This document shows, in pieces, positions 13,447-17,725 of a stretch of 17,725 bases of DNA (the first letter of the stretch is position 1; the number at the start of each line of letters is the position of its first letter). The DNA is taken from positions 1 to 17,725 of the forward strand of contig JAUVXQ010000016.1 in NCBI GenBank assembly GCA_030603505.1, written 5' to 3'. Origin of the DNA: Candidatus Heimdallarchaeota archaeon (GTDB taxonomy: Archaea; Asgardarchaeota; Heimdallarchaeia; Heimdallarchaeales; Heimdallarchaeaceae). A model generated the notes under the pieces. It saw nothing but the letters and a program-made list of their open reading frames with translations, had not been told where the DNA came from and made no database searches. The position numbers and the translations under genes are program-made.

Positions 13447-14450
13447 CTTTTCATCGAAGGATAAGTCCCTATAGGCATTAATACTCTTTTTACACTAGCC
13501 ACCAAACCATGGTTCATCTTTTCAATTTCTTCTGCTTTTAGCTGAGTTTCACCTAAAGCGATTAACTCATTTTTTAAGGTAAATATGCCAATTATGTTAC
13601 CTTCCTCAAAATTCTCTGTGTATTTAGCAATACCAGGAATAGCTATTGGCGCGCCGTGACAAACAGAATCTACAGCGTTGTCTTTCATAAAAATCTTAGG
13701 TATATGTGTAACTCCATACTCCATTGGTAAGATTATATTTCGTAAGGGTATCTCATCATTTTCTTCCTTAAACCACATAAAAGCATCATACAGTGCCAGT
13801 AAACTTGATGAAAAAACATCTTCAGTAAATGGCCCTGATCTAATTCTACGCAACTCTTTCATATGAGCTCCACCACCTAAACTTTGTCCAATATCGTGCG
13901 TGTACTTTCGAATATACGTTCCTGCTTGGCAATTTATACGAAGTAGTACTTCACGTTCACGTATTTCTATAATTTCGCTCTCATAAACAGTTCTAATCCT
14001 CAGCACTCTTTTTACACTTGACCGTAATGGAGGTCTTTGATAAATCTGACCTGTATAATCGTTTATAATGTTACGAATAACATCCTCTTCAACATCGGAA
14101 TGAAGACGCATATTACAAATATATTCTTTTCCAGCAAGAAGAAGAGTATCTAAAATCCTTGTTGCTTTGTCTAGTGCAACGGGTAGTACACCGGTTACTT
14201 GGGGATCTAATGTACCTGAGTGTCCAGCTTTTGGAATGCTTAGTATCTTTTTAACTATGCTGACCACTTCGTGACTTGTGGGTCTTGGTGGTTTATCAAG
14301 ATTGATTATGCCATACTGTAACAATTCCTTGATTGTTCTCTTTGTTGGTATTTTTCCATACTTAAAATCAGTAGTATCATCAGATAAAATTTGAATTGGT
14401 ACATTATCATCTATTAGCTTAATATCAGGTAGGGAAAACCGTAATGTCAT
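13440..14450 (-). CDS. cbf5: H/ACA RNP pseudouridine synthase Cbf5/TruB
   Basis: Archaeal dyskerin homologue, the catalytic subunit of box H/ACA RNPs that converts uridine to pseudouridine in rRNA, and also able to act on tRNA U55. The 336-residue product has the TruB domain with IINLDKPPRPTSHEV (about 48-62) and the catalytic D82 in GHSGTLDPQVTGVLP. QRPPLRSSVKR (138-148) and the CQAGTYIRKYTHDIG block with LGGGAHMKELRRIRSGPF follow. A C-terminal PUA domain occupies about residues 250-325. Length is normal for Cbf5. ATG start at 14450, 54 bases after the L14e stop on the same strand. It is the last gene of the leftward translation cluster, and no Gar1, Nop10 or L7Ae gene is in the window. Confidence 0.95.
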   Translation of the reverse strand: MTLRFSLPDIKLIDDNVPIQILSDDTTDFKYGKIPTKRTIKELLQYGIINLDKPPRPTSHEVVSIVKKILSIPKAGHSGTLDPQVTGVLPVALDKATRILDTLLLAGKEYICNMRLHSDVEEDVIRNIINDYTGQIYQRPPLRSSVKRVLRIRTVYESEIIEIREREVLLRINCQAGTYIRKYTHDIGQSLGGGAHMKELRRIRSGPFTEDVFSSSLLALYDAFMWFKEENDEIPLRNIILPMEYGVTHIPKIFMKDNAVDSVCHGAPIAIPGIAKYTENFEEGNIIGIFTLKNELIALGETQLKAEEIEKMNHGLVASVKRVLMPIGTYPSMKRK

Positions 14451-14504
14451 TTTATACCACTAAGTACACAAAAAATAGAGATAAAAGGTTTAGGAAAGAA
14501 TCTA

Positions 14505-14780
14505 TTAAGGAATTATAGCTGTTTCCATGAACTTCTTTAAATCAGCTTCTTCAACTGCTGCAAGAACGTCTTCATCACTAGCATCTCGCTTAAGTGATAG
14601 AACTTTGTCAGTAGGTTCAATGTGCCTAATATTGCATTTACGACGACGTACTCCTGTAAGCGACTTTGGTCCAGCAACGAGTACATAGTTCTGATTAATT
14701 ACGTCAATAATTACTCCTTTCTTTCCAGCTTCTCTACCATTTGTTTTTACGATTACTCTTCCAATTTGAATAGCGGTCAT
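14505..14780 (-). CDS. rpl14e: 50S ribosomal protein L14e (eL14)
   Basis: Large-subunit protein shared by archaea and eukaryotes. The 91-residue product has the KOW-type start IQIGRVIVKTNGREAGKKGVI, then VLVAGPKSLTGVRRRKCNIRHIEPT, in which the RRRK segment contacts rRNA, and a helical acidic C-terminus. Length is normal. A GGTGA Shine-Dalgarno site precedes the ATG at 14780. The start lies 2 bases after the cmk stop, so it is almost certainly co-transcribed. Confidence 0.95.
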   Translation of the reverse strand: MTAIQIGRVIVKTNGREAGKKGVIIDVINQNYVLVAGPKSLTGVRRRKCNIRHIEPTDKVLSLKRDASDEDVLAAVEEADLKKFMETAIIP

Positions 14781-14782
14781 TG

Positions 14783-15331
14783 TTATTCACCTTTGTATAG
14801 TTTTTTAAATGCTGTCATTATTATCTGAATACAACTTGAAGCGTCAAACTTCTCTGAATTGACAATCAAATCATAAACAGATAAATCAGCAATATCGATA
14901 TTATACAGTTTTTGATAGCGCAGTTTTTCAGATTTTTCTCTTATGATAGTTTCAGATTTTGTATATTCAAGCTGTTTATCATCTCTTTGCGCCATTCTTT
15001 TAATTCGTGTTTCTAAGGGTGCAGTTATAAACACTGAGAGAGCACCCAAATCGTTTAGAAGCCAACCAGCCAGTTGGGCATCAACGATTAAATTATCTTT
15101 ATCATTAGCCAAATTCACTGTTCGTTCATCTATCTGTTTGTCAATCTCTTCATTTACCTCAGCAACCTTGCTAAATTCCTTAATGGAGAGATGACTTTGA
15201 TTAGCCATTTTTCTGAACATATTACCAGCAGATACATAAGTATAACCTAAAAGATTAGCTAATCCTTTTGCGATAGTACTTTTACCGGACCCATGAGGAC
15301 CTGAAACAGCTACTATAGGCAAACTAGCCAC
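14783..15331 (-). CDS. cmk: Cytidylate kinase
   Basis: Transfers phosphate from ATP to CMP or dCMP. The 182-residue protein has the P-loop SGPHGSGKST at about 10-19, the AGNMFRKMA segment that binds the nucleotide, NLIVDAQLAGWLL for the base-binding region, and the LID region RIKRMAQRDDK. This is the short archaeal type that lies beside L14e, L34e and cbf5 in many archaea. The first start is GTG at 15331, 3 bases after the L34e stop. A TTG at 15322 would give MPIVAVSG, closer to the usual family N-terminus, with the preceding G-rich run serving as ribosome site. Either way the gene is coupled to L34e. Confidence 0.92.
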   Translation of the reverse strand: MASLPIVAVSGPHGSGKSTIAKGLANLLGYTYVSAGNMFRKMANQSHLSIKEFSKVAEVNEEIDKQIDERTVNLANDKDNLIVDAQLAGWLLNDLGALSVFITAPLETRIKRMAQRDDKQLEYTKSETIIREKSEKLRYQKLYNIDIADLSVYDLIVNSEKFDASSCIQIIMTAFKKLYKGE

Positions 15332-15334
15332 ACC

Positions 15335-15598
15335 CTATTGACTACCGCGTACATTGTTTTGAATTGCGCTTTTAAGGCACAAGGAGCATAAGTATCCCGC
15401 GTGAATTCTGGAGGGTAAACGCTTAGAGCGATATAACTTCTTCACACGGTTTTGATTACCGAAGGCTACACCTTGAAGAATGGTGCCACAATTAGAGCAA
15501 TGGGCTCGTTTAGTTCGTTTTGAAACTTTTGCAATTCTTGTCCTTGAAGGAGTGCGAACATTCCTTGTTTTTGCAACTCTTAAAGAAGGTTTAACCAT
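15335..15598 (-). CDS. rpl34e: 50S ribosomal protein L34e (eL34)
   Basis: Archaeal/eukaryotic large-subunit protein. The 87-residue product is basic and carries a zinc site C34-x2-C37 (HCSNCGTIL) with a second pair in YLCSLCLKSA. SLRVAKTRNVRTPSR near the start and the SKRLPSRIHAG segment are typical. A GAGGAG Shine-Dalgarno site lies just before the ATG at 15598, 15 bases after the EMC3/DUF106 stop. Length and neighbours are as usual for this archaeal cluster. Confidence 0.95.
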   Translation of the reverse strand: MVKPSLRVAKTRNVRTPSRTRIAKVSKRTKRAHCSNCGTILQGVAFGNQNRVKKLYRSKRLPSRIHAGYLCSLCLKSAIQNNVRGSQ

Positions 15599-15613
15599 TT
15601 TTACTCCTCATTA

Positions 15614-16267
15614 CTATTTTATTGATTTTTTTTGCTTTGATGTAGGGGATTTCTTATTAGAAGAAAGTTGTGATTGAGTTTGCTTCTGCTTCATTTTGGC
15701 AGCTCCAGAAGGATTAGCACCAAAAACACGACTAATTAAAGATCCAAAGGCAAAAGATACCATGAAATACCATAGAGTAAATGAAGCTTTTGAGTAACCT
15801 AAATATCCTTCTTCAACCGTAGGTGCAAACCAAGGGTTACCCACGAATGGGAAACCACCCATGCTGAAAGGTAACCAAGCATAATAGTGCCCAGAAAAGG
15901 CGGTTCTAACGATAGCGAATATTAGAAGAAATGGTACAGTTGTAATGAGCATTGGTTTCATTCTTTTCATCATCATAGATGATTGAAGCTTTTTAATTCG
16001 TTCTTCATCTCTTTTAACTTTCAACCAAAGTTTCTTATCGGCCTTAGCCATAGCTTGTTTCTTTTTCTGATTCCACTCATTAACTTTGATCATCGTTTCT
16101 TTCAATGCATCTACATCGGTTATTAGACGGGTAGCAGTAGTAGAGATTATAGATATGAAAATTGAAACTAAAACGATAAATATAGCAGATGTTGGACGTT
16201 GATTCCAACCATTTTGAGTTATCCAATTAGCTATACCTTCAAACCATGAATCCCAGAACGGGCTCAT
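15614..16267 (-). CDS. EMC3/TMCO1-family membrane protein (DUF106)
   Basis: Member of the Oxa1/YidC/Get1 insertase superfamily, the archaeal relatives of eukaryotic EMC3 and TMCO1, which place proteins into membranes. The 217-residue protein has a short N-terminal amphipathic segment and TM1 at about 26-46. A charged coiled coil (53-104, VNEWNQKKKQAMAKADKK and following) comes next, then TM2 at about 105-123, a Gly/Trp/Pro-rich loop (GHYYAWLPFSMGGFPFVG) and TM3 at about 161-179. The Ser/Lys/Gln-rich tail is probably cytosolic. This three-TM layout with a coiled coil after TM1 is the family hallmark. It heads the leftward cluster. SecY and adenylate kinase, its usual upstream neighbours in archaea, are absent here. 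Confidence 0.88.
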   Translation of the reverse strand: MSPFWDSWFEGIANWITQNGWNQRPTSAIFIVLVSIFISIISTTATRLITDVDALKETMIKVNEWNQKKKQAMAKADKKLWLKVKRDEERIKKLQSSMMMKRMKPMLITTVPFLLIFAIVRTAFSGHYYAWLPFSMGGFPFVGNPWFAPTVEEGYLGYSKASFTLWYFMVSFAFGSLISRVFGANPSGAAKMKQKQTQSQLSSNKKSPTSKQKKSIK

Positions 16268-16317
16268 TTTAAGACCACTTTCCTTTCTTCTTAATTACTC
16301 TTCCGGAAAGTATGTTG

Positions 16318-16330
16318 CTTTTAAAAGCTT
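16318..16330 (-). promoter_or_regulatory. TATA-like element for the EMC3-cbf5 cluster
   Basis: A near-palindromic run reading GCTTTTAAAAGC lies about 50-60 bases before the ATG at 16267. A transcript from here would carry a leader of about 30 bases. This is the only strong candidate in the 99-base gap between the methyltransferase and EMC3 genes. Confidence 0.3.
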
Positions 16331-16366
16331 TTGTCATTAGAGTTTTCAATTTTTCTTTTTTCACTT

Positions 16367-17125
16367 TTATTCGTCTTTTTGTAGAAGAACAAAGAAATTA
16401 TCTTTTCCGTTCTTCCCACCAAATTTTGAGAAATTTCTTATTTTCAATCCACTTTCCTTTATAATTTTTCCCAGTTTTCTTTTTGTGTATAAGTGGTAAT
16501 ATCTCTGCGCTATTATTTTTCTCCCATCATCATACCAAGGATGATATAGATCACCTAATCTCCACTTATGATTTTTTGTACGCTTGTAAAATGCTAATAA
16601 TAAATCGATAATCATATTTTTTCTTGTACCTTTTTTCCATCGTCTCCAACACGATAGAATCAAGAAATTTTCATTTTTTAGTGTAGATTTTACTTCTTTC
16701 AATATTTTAACTACTTCTTTTTTTGATGATAGGTGATGGATGGCAGCTATGCAAATAGCTATATCAACTGTTTCTGGTTTCATTGGCAATGTTCTCATAT
16801 CAGAGTTAATAATCGATTTCTTAGCTATCGGTAATTCAACAAAATTCTTCAGTAATTCGAAAGAAACATCGATTGCTACAAATTCCCATCTTTTCTCTGA
16901 AAAGTGTAGAAGGTTTCTTCCGTTCCCGCAACCAATGTCTAGCAATATTCCTTCTGATGGTAGATGTACTATATTTGTAACATACTCCACATATGCTACA
17001 AAATCTCTCCAAGGTTTCTGCTTAACTTTCTGATAGTGTGGTGCAATTTTGCTGTAAGCATCCATAAGACTCTGAACTTTTGAATTTGGCGATTTCTGCA
17101 ACTCAGAGTATATATCTCCTAACAC
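16367..17125 (-). CDS. Trm9/ALKBH8-like SAM-dependent tRNA methyltransferase
   Basis: Class I methyltransferase with SAM motif I LLDIGCGNGR (61-70), VAIDVS (83-88), NSDMRTLPM (107-115), CIAAIHHLSS (125-134) and RYYHLY (208-213). The opening AYSKIAPHYQKVKQKPW (23-39), the AIHHL box and the RYYHLY segment before a helix are the marks of Trm9/ALKBH8, which methylate the side chain of the wobble uridine (mcm5U) in eukaryotic tRNA. Trm9 works with Trm112, which is not visible here. Archaeal relatives are known but their products are less clear. The start is GTG at 17125 with a TATA-like run (minus-strand TTATTTAATATT) upstream. An ATG at 17065 would give a 232-residue protein that starts exactly at the family domain. 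Confidence 0.72.
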   Translation of the reverse strand: MLGDIYSELQKSPNSKVQSLMDAYSKIAPHYQKVKQKPWRDFVAYVEYVTNIVHLPSEGILLDIGCGNGRNLLHFSEKRWEFVAIDVSFELLKNFVELPIAKKSIINSDMRTLPMKPETVDIAICIAAIHHLSSKKEVVKILKEVKSTLKNENFLILSCWRRWKKGTRKNMIIDLLLAFYKRTKNHKWRLGDLYHPWYDDGRKIIAQRYYHLYTKRKLGKIIKESGLKIRNFSKFGGKNGKDNFFVLLQKDE

Positions 17126-17154
17126 TTTTTCAAGATTTGTTTTCCCTTCATCAT

Positions 17155-17166
17155 TAATATTAAATA
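17155..17166 (-). promoter_or_regulatory. TATA-like element for the Trm9-like gene
   Basis: The minus strand reads TTATTTAATATT, about 30-40 bases before the GTG at 17125. The region 17126-17233 is the divergent spacer. Another AT-rich run (CTTAAATATTA, 17173-17183) could serve the rightward oxidoreductase. Confidence 0.3.
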
Positions 17167-17233
17167 AGAATCCTTAAATATTATCTTCTTTTGAGTTAAA
17201 TTGAGGTAAATTCCTACTCAAAGATGTGAAATC

Positions 17234-17725
17234 ATGAAAAAACTCAATGTTGCAGTAGTTGGTACTGGAAGCTGGGGAAAGAACCATGCACGTATTTATA
17301 GTGAACTTCCTTATGCAAATTTATTCGGAATTGTTGATAAAGATTTGAAAAGAGGAAAAGCGATAGCAAAACAATACAACACTCAATTTTTTGAAAATCT
17401 TGATGATCTTCTCAAGAATGAGGAACTTCATATGATCGCTATTGCTTCTCCAACCACAAGTCACGCAAAAATAGCTATCCAAGCTATTGAGCAGGGTAAA
17501 CATGTATTCATCGAAAAACCTATGACTAGCACAGTTGATGAAGCTGTGGAAGTTATGGATGCTGAAAAAACTCATGGTATAAAAATCGGAGTTGGTTTTA
17601 TTGAACGTTTTAACCCGGTTATCAAAAGATCCAAACAGCTGGTTGAAAATAAAGAACTAGGTAATTTAGTATTAATGGGTGCAAGAAGGTTGGGTCCAGT
17701 TTGGCCAGGCAGATTGAAAGACGTT
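17234..17725 (+). CDS. Gfo/Idh/MocA-family oxidoreductase (partial, runs off window)
   Basis: NAD(P)-dependent sugar dehydrogenase family. Only the first 164 codons are present and the frame is open to the end of the window. The N-terminus is a Rossmann fold with VAVVGTGSWGKNHARIY (GxGxxG at about 10-15). ASPTTSHAKIAIQAIEQGKHVFIEKP (70-95 in two parts) contains the conserved EKP that carries the catalytic lysine. GVGFIERFNPVIKRSK (about 118-133) resembles the VGH.ERFNP segment of UDP-N-acetylglucosamine 3-dehydrogenase-type enzymes, so a role in surface or coat sugar synthesis is plausible. The substrate cannot be fixed from half a protein. ATG start at 17234. It diverges from the methyltransferase gene. 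Confidence 0.88.
   Translation, partial: MKKLNVAVVGTGSWGKNHARIYSELPYANLFGIVDKDLKRGKAIAKQYNTQFFENLDDLLKNEELHMIAIASPTTSHAKIAIQAIEQGKHVFIEKPMTSTVDEAVEVMDAEKTHGIKIGVGFIERFNPVIKRSKQLVENKELGNLVLMGARRLGPVWPGRLKDV

Overview
The window looks like chromosomal DNA from an AT-rich archaeon, most likely an Asgard archaeon of the Heimdallarchaeia type. Archaeal markers are RadA, S13/S4/S11, L14e, L34e, Cbf5, the EMC3/DUF106 membrane protein, TATA-box promoters with short or absent leaders, and GGTGAT-type Shine-Dalgarno sites. The Asgard leaning rests on a near-canonical ubiquitin-conjugating E2, a gelsolin-like domain protein and a Trm9/ALKBH8-like tRNA methyltransferase. This placement is inferred from gene content, not from a tree. 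I saw no insertion sequence, integrase, CRISPR array or phage gene.

Left part (1-8144). RadA recombinase with two helix-hairpin-helix modules is followed by two unrecognised leftward genes, a zinc-ribbon protein and a coiled-coil protein. A rightward run then starts with a 51-residue small ORF and an E2-like protein. It continues into a preQ0 pathway cluster: queE, a COG1469 GTP cyclohydrolase (MptA/FolE2), a DUF366 protein, queD and queC. Together these could convert GTP to 7-cyano-7-deazaguanine, the precursor of archaeosine or queuosine in tRNA. A gelsolin-like gene with its own promoter follows.

Middle (8168-12610, all leftward). tRNA-Ser(GGA), a structured leader, S13, S4 and S11 form a ribosomal unit that ends in a hairpin plus T-run terminator. 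It is followed by a degenerate NIF3-like protein that has lost its metal ligands and a NOP2/RsmB-type m5C RNA methyltransferase. S4 has a long disordered tail encoded partly by eight 18-bp repeats.

Right part (12793-17725). A rightward UPF0200 P-loop kinase-like gene sits between the S13 unit and the leftward series EMC3/DUF106, L34e, cmk, L14e, cbf5, which is a conserved archaeal order. Upstream of that series is a Trm9-like methyltransferase, and the window ends inside a divergent Gfo/Idh/MocA oxidoreductase.

The common theme is translation and RNA modification: 7-deazaguanine, pseudouridine, m5C and a wobble-uridine-type methyltransferase lie beside ribosomal proteins. Around these sit genes with eukaryote-like features (E2, gelsolin, EMC3).
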